From NCBI GenBank assembly GCA_024400195.1, contig JAKSNC010000014.1, forward strand, positions 1 to 43,343: a stretch of DNA of 43,343 bases. The letters are read 5' to 3'. The notes under the pieces were generated by a model. The model worked only from the letters and a program-made list of their open reading frames with translations, was not told the DNA's origin and did no database searches. Source of the stretch: Bacteroidales bacterium. GTDB taxonomy: Bacteria; Bacteroidota; Bacteroidia; Bacteroidales; F082. Both the position numbers and the translations under genes were made by a program. Numbering within the stretch: the first letter of the stretch is position 1; each line of letters starts with the position of its first letter. Positions 17,781 through 25,479 of the stretch are shown in pieces.

Positions 17781-19106
17781 ATGGCAGAATCAAGACGAAA
17801 ACAATTATTCCCAGACGTTACCGACGAACAGTGGAACGACTGGAAATGGCAGGTGAAGAACCGCGTCGAGACGTTGGAAGATCTGAAAAAGTATGTCAAA
17901 CTGACCCCTGAGGAGGAAGAAGGCGTGAAGAAGACCCTTTCAACACTCCGCATGGCCATCACTCCTTATTATTTGAGCCTTATCAATCAGGACGACCCAT
18001 ACGATCCGGTTCGCCGTCAGTGCATTCCTACAGCTGCCGAGACCCATCAGGCCAAGGCCGACCTGCTCGACCCATTGCACGAAGATGAAGATTCACCGGT
18101 TCCAGGTTTGACACACCGTTATCCAGACAGAGTGTTGTTCCTCATCACGGATATGTGCTCCATGTATTGCCGTCACTGCACACGCCGCCGTTTCGCCGGC
18201 CAGACCGACAACGAATGCGGCGCCGACCGCATCGAAAAGGCATTGGAATACATCGAAAAGACGGAATGTGTCCGCGACGTGTTGCTGTCAGGCGGTGACG
18301 CTCTGATGGTCAGCGACAAGAAACTGGAATACATCATTTCGCGTCTGCGTCAGATTCCTCATGTCGAAATAGTTCGTTTAGGTACTCGTACTCCTGTGGT
18401 TTGCCCACAGCGTATCACCCCTGAACTCTGTGACATGCTGAAGAAATATCATCCTGTTTGGATTAACACACACTTCAATCACCCGAACGAGGTTACGGCA
18501 GAATCAAAGCGCGCTTGCGAAATGCTGGCAAATGCTGGTATTCCGCTGGGCAACCAAAGCGTGTTGCTCCGTGGCGTCAACGACTGCGTCCATGTCATGA
18601 TGAACCTTGTTCACGAACTCGTGAAGATGCGTGTGCGTCCTTACTACATCTATCAGTGCGACCTCTCGATGGGTCTGGAACATTTCCGCACGCCGGTTTC
18701 AAAAGGAATCGAAATAATCGAAGGTTTGCGCGGTCACACATCAGGTTTCTGCATTCCTACCTTTGTGGTGGATGCTCCAGGCGGAGGTGGAAAGACTCCC
18801 GTCATGCCTCAGTATGTCATCTCACAGGCTCCAGGTAAAGTCGTCCTCAGAAACTTCGAAGGCGTTATTACAACTTATACAGAACCTGTTGAATATCATA
18901 ACGATTGCCACTGCGCCGAATGCGAGGCGGCAAGGAAGAAGGCTGAAGTCGAAGCCGGTAAGGCCGTTGACGGAGTGATTTCATTGTTAGAAGGCGAAAG
19001 AATGAACATCGAGCCATCGGCACTGAAACGTCACGAGAGAAACGAAAAACGTAATGCTGAAGAAGCACCGAAAGCAAAAAAATGCGGCTGCAGAGCCAAA
19101 AAATAA
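17781..19106 (+). CDS. kamA: lysine 2,3-aminomutase
   Basis: This 441-residue radical SAM, PLP-dependent enzyme converts L-lysine to L-beta-lysine, the first step of the pathway. The [4Fe-4S]-binding CX3CX2C motif is Cys126, Cys130 and Cys133 (MCSMYCRHCTRRR). The PLP lysine lies in DAPGGGGKTPVMPQY. Cysteines near the C-terminus (CHCAEC) match the zinc-binding region of the family. The C-terminus carries an extra basic tail ending KKCGCRAKK, a little longer than the ~416-residue clostridial enzyme. A terminator follows within 12 bases of the stop. Confidence 0.97.
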   Translation: MAESRRKQLFPDVTDEQWNDWKWQVKNRVETLEDLKKYVKLTPEEEEGVKKTLSTLRMAITPYYLSLINQDDPYDPVRRQCIPTAAETHQAKADLLDPLHEDEDSPVPGLTHRYPDRVLFLITDMCSMYCRHCTRRRFAGQTDNECGADRIEKALEYIEKTECVRDVLLSGGDALMVSDKKLEYIISRLRQIPHVEIVRLGTRTPVVCPQRITPELCDMLKKYHPVWINTHFNHPNEVTAESKRACEMLANAGIPLGNQSVLLRGVNDCVHVMMNLVHELVKMRVRPYYIYQCDLSMGLEHFRTPVSKGIEIIEGLRGHTSGFCIPTFVVDAPGGGGKTPVMPQYVISQAPGKVVLRNFEGVITTYTEPVEYHNDCHCAECEAARKKAEVEAGKAVDGVISLLEGERMNIEPSALKRHERNEKRNAEEAPKAKKCGCRAKK

Positions 19107-19117
19107 ATGAATCACAG

Positions 19118-19156
19118 AGTCGGAAACTTCTGTAATGGGAGTTTCCGACTATTTTT
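19118..19156 (+). terminator. intrinsic terminator after kamA
   Basis: An 11-bp perfect stem AGTCGGAAACT / AGTTTCCGACT with an 11-base loop is followed by ATTTTT. It probably attenuates transcription, because pathway genes continue downstream on the same strand. Confidence 0.8.
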
Positions 19157-19167
19157 AAAAAGAAAAA

Positions 19168-19416
19168 ATGGCAACAAAATACACACGTTTCCCGAGATGG
19201 AAGGCCGGCGTTCTCTTCGCCGTGATATTGTGGCTTCTCATAGCAGTGGAAGTCCTTATCATTCACCCGATAAATAGATTTGAGTCAATCGTTGAAGGAG
19301 TTGTTTATGCGGTTATGGGCGGAGTTCTTTATATTGTCTTCTCATGGTTTATGGGGGAGAAGATGAAGAGCGTGAAGGTCGAAGTGTCGGAAGAAAAAAC
19401 ATCGGAGGAAAAATAA
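19168..19416 (+). CDS. small two-helix membrane protein
   Basis: This 82-residue protein has two hydrophobic segments (about 14-32, VLFAVILWLLIAVEVLII, and 42-61, GVVYAVMGGVLYIVFSWFM) and a charged tail rich in Glu and Lys. It lies between kamA and the kamB-like gene, seven bases before the latter. That spacing suggests co-expression with lysine catabolism. The family is not recognised. A role near a lysine or acid transport step is speculation. Confidence 0.65.
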   Translation: MATKYTRFPRWKAGVLFAVILWLLIAVEVLIIHPINRFESIVEGVVYAVMGGVLYIVFSWFMGEKMKSVKVEVSEEKTSEEK

Positions 19417-19422
19417 TCCGAG

Positions 19423-20439
19423 ATGCCTTTCATCGCTGAGCTGATGAAATATAAAAGTTGTTCAATCGTCGGATTGGAGAAAAATACAGGTAAGACCGAG
19501 TGTTTGAACTACGTCTTGAATAGGATGCCTGTTGATGAGAGGAGAATTGCCGTCACCTCGATAGGCATTGACGGAGAGAGCGTTGACCAAGTGACCCAGA
19601 CGGCCAAGCCGGAAATCTATCTGCGCGAAGGCATGTATTTCGGAACATCCGAGATGCATTATCGTCAACGCAAACTTGTCTCCGAATTGATTGACATCAG
19701 CGACGTGAGTACATCATTAGGACGAGTCGTGACAGCGAAAACGTTGACAAAAGGCAGGGTTCTGCTGTCAGGGCCATCGACGGGGGCAAGTCTGCGCCGT
19801 TGGATGAAAGAGCTGCGCAAACATGACATAGATCTTGTTATTGTTGATGGTGCCTTGTCGAGGTTGAGTTCCGCATCGCCAGCCGTTAGTGAGTCAATGA
19901 TACTTTCGACGGGCGCGGCATTTTCGGCAAATATGCAGACTTTGGTGCAGAAAACGGCGTTTGTGGTTGACCTTATTAATATAGGTGTCACCAATGAGCG
20001 AAATCTTGAAGTGCTAGCTCCTATTGAGAAAGGTCTTTGGTCGGTTGACAAGGATGGACAACTCCATGATTTGAATACGGTTTCGTCGTTGTCGAAGGAA
20101 ATCCATTTCGAAGGCATGGAGAATTGCGAGACTTTGTTTGTCGCCGGTGCTTTGGTTGACAGTTTCCTTGAAAAAGTCAGGCAGAACAAGCAGTTGAAAG
20201 GTGTTGAACTCGTTGTTCGTGACTTTACCAAGATTTTCGCTTCGCAGCAAGCTTTGAGGCAATTCTACCATTCGGGCGGAAAACTTCATGTGCTGCAAAG
20301 AAGCAAACTGATAGCCGTATGCGTCAACCCGACATCGCCAAGCGGTTATGTGCTTGATTCGCAAACACTTTGCAAGACCTTGTCGGAAGCCATACAATTA
20401 CCGGTTTACGATTTAAAGAAGAGTTATTTATGCAATTGA
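19423..20439 (+). CDS. kamB: P-loop protein of the lysine fermentation cluster (KamB-like)
   Basis: This 338-residue protein has an N-terminal nucleotide-binding loop VGLEKNTGKT (residues 16-25), of the MobB/MurE-like GxxNxGKT kind, and a conserved-looking core VLLSGPSTGASLRRWMKEL near 115. Genes of this type stand between kamA and kamD in other lysine fermenters and have been called kamB. Their biochemical function is not established. Its end overlaps the kamC start by 10 bases, so the two are probably made together. A role in maintaining or reactivating the B12-dependent mutase is an inference from context. The symbol is given by position and general resemblance, not by a search. Confidence 0.65.
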   Translation: MPFIAELMKYKSCSIVGLEKNTGKTECLNYVLNRMPVDERRIAVTSIGIDGESVDQVTQTAKPEIYLREGMYFGTSEMHYRQRKLVSELIDISDVSTSLGRVVTAKTLTKGRVLLSGPSTGASLRRWMKELRKHDIDLVIVDGALSRLSSASPAVSESMILSTGAAFSANMQTLVQKTAFVVDLINIGVTNERNLEVLAPIEKGLWSVDKDGQLHDLNTVSSLSKEIHFEGMENCETLFVAGALVDSFLEKVRQNKQLKGVELVVRDFTKIFASQQALRQFYHSGGKLHVLQRSKLIAVCVNPTSPSGYVLDSQTLCKTLSEAIQLPVYDLKKSYLCN

Positions 20440-21779
20440 AAGACGTCATAGAATCACCTTGCGGACTGCGTTATATGTTCGATCAGCTTGACTTGCAGTC
20501 GAGTTTCGGTCGTCGTAGCCTTTTGGACATGCCGATGATGAAAAACGCATCGGAGATAGGGAAGTGCTACGCTGTTTTGAAATCGTTCCATGACTTTGTC
20601 TTTGAACCGGAAAATACACCTTATATTAATACGTTGCAGTCGAAACTGCAATGCCTGAAAGATGTCCGCACAACCATCAAGCATTTGAGCGAATCTGTCG
20701 TTTTGGATGACATAGAGTTTTTTGAAGTGAAACAACTTGCCATCCTGACGGCTGACATTTCGGAGCGTTTACATAAATTGGGTTTGGATAGGGTCATCGC
20801 TTTGCCAGACATGCAGAACGTGATTTCGATTCTTGACCCCGATGGCTTGAAGATTGCGACATTCTACATCTACGATTCCTACTCTGAGGACTTGAAGGAA
20901 CTGCGTGCGCAGATTCGCAAAAGTCCTGATATGCAGGAAGAACTGCTGCTTAAGGCGAATGAAATCGAAGACGGAATACGTCTTGAATTGAGCAGAAAAC
21001 TCCGTCCTTTTGCGGCGGAAATTGAACAAGCACAGCAGGCTTTGGCACAAGTTGACATCAATCTTGCGAAAGCCTTGCAAATGAAACAGTTGGGACTTGT
21101 TTTCCCAAGCGTTTCAAAGGGAACGACTTCGTATCGGGGACTGTTCCATCCGCAAGTGAAGAACTCGCTTGCAGCGGTTGGCAAGCTGTATCAGCCTGTT
21201 GACATCAGTTTCGGTCAGCAGCCAACCTTAATCACGGGTGCCAATATGGGCGGTAAGACCGTGGTTTTGAAGACCTTGACATTATGTCAATATCTCTTCC
21301 AATTCGGTTTCGGCATTCCGGCTGAAAAGGCGGAAATTGATGTCAGGGACGAAATTTATTTTTGCATTGGCGATGAGCAGTCGATTGAAAAAGGGCTGTC
21401 ATCGTTTGCCGCAGAGATGAAAAACATCGATGCCGTGATTAAGGCATCGCGAAAAGAAGAAAATATTGTGGCGATGGTCGATGAGCCGGCCCGCACCACC
21501 AACCCGACGGAAGGCGCAGCCTTGGTGACGGCCTTGATAGAATTGCTTTCGGGTAAGAATGTGAGCCTCGTCTTGACTACGCACTATGATATAGAGTCGG
21601 CAAGTTCGAAACGCCTGCGCGTAAAGGGCTTTGTCGACGGACAGATGAACTACCAGCTTGTCGAGGTGAAGGAAGGCGAAGTGCCGCACGAAGCGTTGAA
21701 CATAGCCGAAAGTCTTGGCATTGACAGTGAATGGATCGTTTTAGCTAAAAAAGTGGTCGAATTTGACCACTTTAAATAG
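20430..21779 (+). CDS. kamC: MutS-like ATPase of the lysine fermentation cluster (KamC-like)
   Basis: A 449-residue protein starts at ATG 20430 (MQLKDVIESPCGLRYMFDQ). An earlier in-frame ATG at 20370 lies inside the preceding gene and is less likely. A helical MutS core-like region is followed by a MutS-type ATPase, with Walker A TGANMGGKTVVLKTL (270-277 around GANMGGKT), Walker B IVAMVDEPARTTNPTEG and a downstream His (LTTHYD). The mismatch-binding domain is absent, so it is not a repair MutS. Related genes occur next to kamDE in lysine fermenters, and a chaperone or reactivase role for aminomutase is plausible but unproven. Its last codons lie inside a palindrome (21750-21773), next to the accessory insertion that separates it from kamD. 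Confidence 0.8.
   Translation: MQLKDVIESPCGLRYMFDQLDLQSSFGRRSLLDMPMMKNASEIGKCYAVLKSFHDFVFEPENTPYINTLQSKLQCLKDVRTTIKHLSESVVLDDIEFFEVKQLAILTADISERLHKLGLDRVIALPDMQNVISILDPDGLKIATFYIYDSYSEDLKELRAQIRKSPDMQEELLLKANEIEDGIRLELSRKLRPFAAEIEQAQQALAQVDINLAKALQMKQLGLVFPSVSKGTTSYRGLFHPQVKNSLAAVGKLYQPVDISFGQQPTLITGANMGGKTVVLKTLTLCQYLFQFGFGIPAEKAEIDVRDEIYFCIGDEQSIEKGLSSFAAEMKNIDAVIKASRKEENIVAMVDEPARTTNPTEGAALVTALIELLSGKNVSLVLTTHYDIESASSKRLRVKGFVDGQMNYQLVEVKEGEVPHEALNIAESLGIDSEWIVLAKKVVEFDHFK
21750..21773. repeat. palindrome with AATT core at the 3' end of kamC
   Basis: Arms AAAGTGGTC (21750-21758) and GACCACTTT (21765-21773) enclose GAATTT. It overlaps the last codons of kamC (VVEFDHF) and is 27 bases before the RhuM gene. 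The core GTCGAATTTGAC is nearly the same as the GTCGAATTCGAC palindrome on the other side of that gene. Confidence 0.85.
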
Positions 21780-21799
21780 TTGTAAAACAAATTTGAATT

Positions 21800-22840
21800 A
21801 TGAAAGGAAAGAAAGACATATCGACTGAAGGAACTTCCAATAACTCATTGGTTGGAGCTAATTCGCGCATGATTCTATTCAAGACTGATGATGAACAGGT
21901 TAGCGTCGATGTGCTGTTTGCAGAAGAAACAGTGTGGTTAACTATTGAATCAATGTCGCAGTTGTTTGACAAATCAAGATCAACTATTAACGAGCATATT
22001 CTGAATATTTTTAAAGAAGGAGAACTCCGTGAAGAAGAAGTGTTGAGAAAAATCGGAAATTCCGATTTTTCCACCAAGCCTACTAATTTTTACAATCTCG
22101 ATGTGATTATCAGTGTCGGTTATCGTGTTAAATCATTACGCGGCACGCAGTTCCGTCAATGGGCTACGAAGCGTTTGAATGAATATATTCGTAAAGGATT
22201 TACTCTTGATGATGAAAGGTTGAAGAATCTTGGCGGAGGCGGTTATTGGAAGGAATTGCTCGAAAGAATCCGTGACATTCGTTCTTCTGAAAAAGTCTTT
22301 TATCGCCAAGTACTTGATATATATGCTACAAGTGTTGATTATGACCCGAAATCAGATGTCTCGGTTGAATTTTTCAAGCGTGTCCAAAACAAGATTCATT
22401 ATGCAGTTCATGGACAAACTGCCTCCGAAGTGATTTTCAGTCGTGCCGACGCGGAATTGGCTTTTATGGGATTGAAGAGTTTCGAGGGAAGCCGGCCTCA
22501 TTTGAAAGATGCCGTTGTCGCAAAAAATTATTTGGATGAAAAAGAGTTGAGAGCCATGGGGCAGATCGTCAGTGGATATCTTGATTTTGCAGAACGACAG
22601 GCGGAAAAGGAAATCCCGATGACAATGAAAGACTGGGCGCAGCGTCTTGATAGGATTTTGACTTCTGCCGGCGAACAGCTTTTGGATGGAAATGGCTCTG
22701 TAAGTCACGAAAAGGCGATGGAAAAAGCGACGAATGAGTATAGGAAATATCAGCAGAAGACTTTAAGTGAAGTGGAAACGGCTTTCTTGGAGTCGGTGGA
22801 AAAATTGAATAGACAAACGAGGTTGTTAGCAAATAATTGA
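21800..22840 (+). CDS. RhuM-family protein (first copy)
   Basis: This 346-residue member of the virulence RhuM family was first named for a Salmonella pathogenicity island gene and has no settled biochemical role. The N-terminal part resembles a winged-helix DNA-binding domain (TVWLTIESMSQLFDKSRSTI). The conserved block FYNLDVIISVGYRVKSLRGT and then QFRQWATKRLNEYIRKGF follows. The C-terminal half is helical. It stands between kamC and kamD, where lysine clusters normally have no gene, so it is accessory cargo. A 23-base perfect palindrome sits in codons 83-91. A paralogue lies at 29.6 kb. Confidence 0.85.
   Translation: MKGKKDISTEGTSNNSLVGANSRMILFKTDDEQVSVDVLFAEETVWLTIESMSQLFDKSRSTINEHILNIFKEGELREEEVLRKIGNSDFSTKPTNFYNLDVIISVGYRVKSLRGTQFRQWATKRLNEYIRKGFTLDDERLKNLGGGGYWKELLERIRDIRSSEKVFYRQVLDIYATSVDYDPKSDVSVEFFKRVQNKIHYAVHGQTASEVIFSRADAELAFMGLKSFEGSRPHLKDAVVAKNYLDEKELRAMGQIVSGYLDFAERQAEKEIPMTMKDWAQRLDRILTSAGEQLLDGNGSVSHEKAMEKATNEYRKYQQKTLSEVETAFLESVEKLNRQTRLLANN
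22048..22070. repeat. perfect palindrome inside the first RhuM gene
   Basis: AAAAATCGGAA (22048-22058) and TTCCGATTTTT (22060-22070) are perfect reverse complements around a single A. They encode KIGNSDFS, just before the conserved FYNLD block. Confidence 0.9.
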
Positions 22841-22887
22841 CATGGCAAAGGTGATGGTCGTTGATAATGAAGTTGGTTTAATTATGG

Positions 22888-22954
22888 CGAATTCGACACA
22901 ATTAAACCTATCGAATTCGAGGGGTTGGTAAAATAGGGGGTCGAATTCGACCCC
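22888..22954. repeat. three CGAATTCGA boxes including an 18-bp palindrome
   Basis: The 258-base gap 22841-23098 holds CGAATTCGA at 22888-22896, 22912-22920 and 22942-22950. The last is the centre of GGGGTCGAATTCGACCCC (22937-22954). An additional arm pair GGTTTAATT / AATTAAACC surrounds the first box. The rest of the gap (22955-23098) is AT-rich without a convincing gene. Confidence 0.85.
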
Positions 22955-23098
22955 TGTAAAGAAAGGAGATTGCTGAAATGAGTGAAGTGAAGATAATAGA
23001 AGAATTAAAACTTATTGAAATATAGAGATTTATAACGAAAACCAGTGTTAAATGTACCGAAATCGGTATAATTAAGAATTTGAATAAATAATATAAAT

Positions 23099-24907
23099 AT
23101 GGCAGAAAAATATAGTCCATCGAATTATTCAATTGAGCAGATTTTGAATTTTATCAAGTCTGGCGAAATTGCCATCCCTGAAATACAGCGTCCGTTTGTT
23201 TGGAAACCTAAACAAGTTCGTGATTTGATAGATTCACTTTATACAGGCTATCCGACTGGTTATTTGATCATATCTCAAAATCCCAATATGAAATTGAAAG
23301 ATGGTTCAATTTCTGAAGGAAAAAAGATAATGATTGATGGACAACAACGTGTTACATCCTTAATGACTGCCATAGCTGGTTTTGAAGTGGTAAATTCAAA
23401 TTTTACCAGAAAACGTATTAAAATATCATTTAATCCTTTTGCCACGGAAGAAGATGAGCGATTCAAGGTGCAGGATAACGCCATTTTGAAAGATAAAAAA
23501 TGGATAGCCGATATTGCAGACTTATTTGTTCCGGATTTCGATTCGTATTCTTTTATTCAAGAATACTGCGAAAAAAATACTGATATTCAGCCAAAAGAAT
23601 TAAATAAAAAAATCACCCAACTGTTGAGTATAAGAAATCGGCAAATTGGTGTAATCACTCTTGATAAGGATTTGACTATCGATGAAGTTACAGAAATTTT
23701 TATTCGAATTAACAATCAAGGTGCAAAACTGAATCAGGCCGATTTTGCCATGTCGAAAATTGCTGCGAATAGTAAATACAGTGGAAATATTCTTAGAAAA
23801 GCTGTTGATTACTTTTCGCATTTAGCCATTGAGCCTAATTGGTACGATGAAATGCAAAAAGACAAAGACTTTATGGCTACTGACTATGCACAGAAACTCA
23901 AATGGTTGAAAGATGATAGGGAAGATATTTTCGACCCTGATTATGGTGATATTTTGCGAGTCTCTTTTATGTATAAATTCGGTCGTGGCAAAATGAAAGA
24001 TTTGGTTAGTCTGTTAGGTGGCCGTGATTTTGAAACCCGTGATTATAAAGAAGAAATTGCAGAACAATCATTTAGTAATTTGCGACAAGGCGTCATGTCT
24101 TTTATGAGTGAATTTTCATTTACGAATTTTGTTTTGGCAATTAAATCGGCTGGTTTCGTGTCAAGCAAATTGATTAATTCTCAAATGACATTAGACTTTG
24201 CCTATACATTATATCTTTTGCTGAATGATGACAAGAATATTGACAAGACAAAGATAAAGCATTATGTTTCAAAATGGTATGTTCTTTCGACTTTGACAAG
24301 TAGATATATAACTTCACCAGAAACGGTGATGGATAAAGATATTAGAAGAATTACTGAAAAAGGTTTCATTGAATTTTTGAAAGAGAATGAAGAAGCTGAA
24401 CTTTCTGATACTTTCTGGAATGTTGGTTTGGTTCAAAATCTTGAAACCTCAGCCGTCAACAGTCCGTTTTTTAATACATTTTTGGCTTCTCAAATTTATA
24501 ATAGTGAAGACTCCTTGTTTATGAAGAGTGTTAAGGTGCGTGATTTGGTTACTACTATGGGAGATGTCCATCATATTTTCCCCAAGAAGTATCTTCAGAA
24601 CAGTGGAATAAACGACAAAGCCAAATATAATCAGATAGCCAACTTTACCTATTTCGATACCCAAAACAATATTTCGGTAGGTGAAAAAGCACCAAATGAG
24701 TATTTCGGGGTTGTGTTTGGTCAATGTGATACGAAAAATTGTGTTTTTGGAGATATAGATAATAAAGAAGCGTTGGAGAAGAATTTGAAAATGAATTGCA
24801 TACCATTGGATATTGTGTTGATGGATTATACGCGTTATGATGATTTTCTTTTAGAACGTCGAAAACTAATGGCGGCAAAAATTAAGGATTATTATTATTC
24901 ATTGTAA
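23099..24907 (+). CDS. DUF262/HNH protein, GmrSD- or SspE-like putative defence nuclease
   Basis: This is a 602-residue protein. The N-terminal DUF262 domain is recognised by IPEIQRPFVWKPKQVRDLIDSL and the nucleotide-binding/hydrolysis motif IDGQQRVTSL (DGQQR at residues 80-84). The C-terminal part has DVHHIFPKKYL (His491-His492, Pro495) followed by an NxxNxS-like stretch (TQNNISVGEKAPNEYF), as in the DUF1524/HNH nuclease domain. The DUF262 plus DUF1524 layout is shared by the type IV restriction enzyme GmrSD and by SspE of phosphorothioation-dependent defence. No ssp or dnd modification genes are visible here. It is more AT-rich than the kam genes around it, in agreement with recent acquisition. 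A defence function is inferred, not shown. Confidence 0.8.
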   Translation: MAEKYSPSNYSIEQILNFIKSGEIAIPEIQRPFVWKPKQVRDLIDSLYTGYPTGYLIISQNPNMKLKDGSISEGKKIMIDGQQRVTSLMTAIAGFEVVNSNFTRKRIKISFNPFATEEDERFKVQDNAILKDKKWIADIADLFVPDFDSYSFIQEYCEKNTDIQPKELNKKITQLLSIRNRQIGVITLDKDLTIDEVTEIFIRINNQGAKLNQADFAMSKIAANSKYSGNILRKAVDYFSHLAIEPNWYDEMQKDKDFMATDYAQKLKWLKDDREDIFDPDYGDILRVSFMYKFGRGKMKDLVSLLGGRDFETRDYKEEIAEQSFSNLRQGVMSFMSEFSFTNFVLAIKSAGFVSSKLINSQMTLDFAYTLYLLLNDDKNIDKTKIKHYVSKWYVLSTLTSRYITSPETVMDKDIRRITEKGFIEFLKENEEAELSDTFWNVGLVQNLETSAVNSPFFNTFLASQIYNSEDSLFMKSVKVRDLVTTMGDVHHIFPKKYLQNSGINDKAKYNQIANFTYFDTQNNISVGEKAPNEYFGVVFGQCDTKNCVFGDIDNKEALEKNLKMNCIPLDIVLMDYTRYDDFLLERRKLMAAKIKDYYYSL

Positions 24908-24970
24908 TTATCAGGATTATATGTCAACTATGAAACCCATATCAAGCAACACATCAATTTCCGCATCAGA

Positions 24971-24987
24971 AAACGGGACTCCCGTTT
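24971..24987. repeat. 17-bp palindrome near the start of the YhcG remnant
   Basis: AAACGGGA (24971-24978) and TCCCGTTT (24980-24987) flank a single C inside the coding frame. A weaker pair CAACGC / GCGTTG follows at 25031-25050. Confidence 0.8.
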
Positions 24988-25236
24988 CGTTCTACTCCGA
25001 AGTGCGTCAAATAATTGACGAGGCCCGCAGCAACGCAGTGCGAAGCGTTGACTTCTGCCGCGTGATGATGTATTGGAATATTGGAAGACGTATTTTTGAG
25101 GAAGAACAGCAGGGAAAGGATAGGGCTGAATACGGAACGTATCTAATCAAAAATCTTGCTGAGAATTTGGAACCGGAATACGGAAGTGGATTCTCGATAC
25201 GTCAATTGGAGAGAGCAAGAAAATTTTATCGGTTGT

Positions 25237-25271
25237 ATTCAATTGCGTCCGCAGTGCGGACGCAATTGAAT
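25237..25271. repeat. 35-bp palindrome inside the YhcG remnant
   Basis: ATTCAATTGCGTCCGC (25237-25252) and GCGGACGCAATTGAAT (25256-25271) are perfect 16-bp complements around AGT. They lie in the codons for SIASAVRTQLN. Confidence 0.92.
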
Positions 25272-25479
25272 TGGTCTCAGTATAAGCTACTTATATCAAT
25301 CGACGATTCTGATAAGCGTGAATATTACGAGCTTGAAGCAGTCAACAATTGGCATCACAATATTCACTATATTTGCCAACAGTGGAACAGTTGAAAAAAG
25401 AAATAGAAGAAGTTAAGAGTTTAGTGAAACAACTTGATAAAGAAGAATAAACAAATCATAAAGAAATAAACTTAATACA

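Larger units (their letters stand above)
24921..25450 (+). pseudogene. YhcG-family (DUF1016) gene with an internal deletion
   Basis: From ATG 24921 a 157-codon frame encodes the DUF1016 N-terminal domain (YWNIGRRIFEEEQQGKDRAEYG, in family position) as far as YYELEAVNNW, then shifts to nonsense and stops at 25394. Directly at that point a second frame (codons starting 25352) continues with ASQYSLYLPTVEQLKKEIEE and ends at TAA 25448-25450, which is the usual C-terminus of YhcG proteins. So roughly 180-200 codons carrying the PDDEXK nuclease core are missing, and the joint is out of frame. The product cannot be an active nuclease. The gene lies 13 bases after the DUF262 gene and 29 before kamD. 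It contains three palindromes. Confidence 0.85.

Noticed and set aside
20370-20429. Upstream ATG for kamC
   Set aside because: It would overlap the kamB-like gene by 70 bases and add residues unlike the family start. ATG 20430 gives the usual short overlap.
21780-25479. Search for a transposase, integrase or classic insertion sequence in the kamC-kamD insert
   Set aside because: None of the frames shows a DDE, HUH, tyrosine or serine recombinase motif, so no IS is called.
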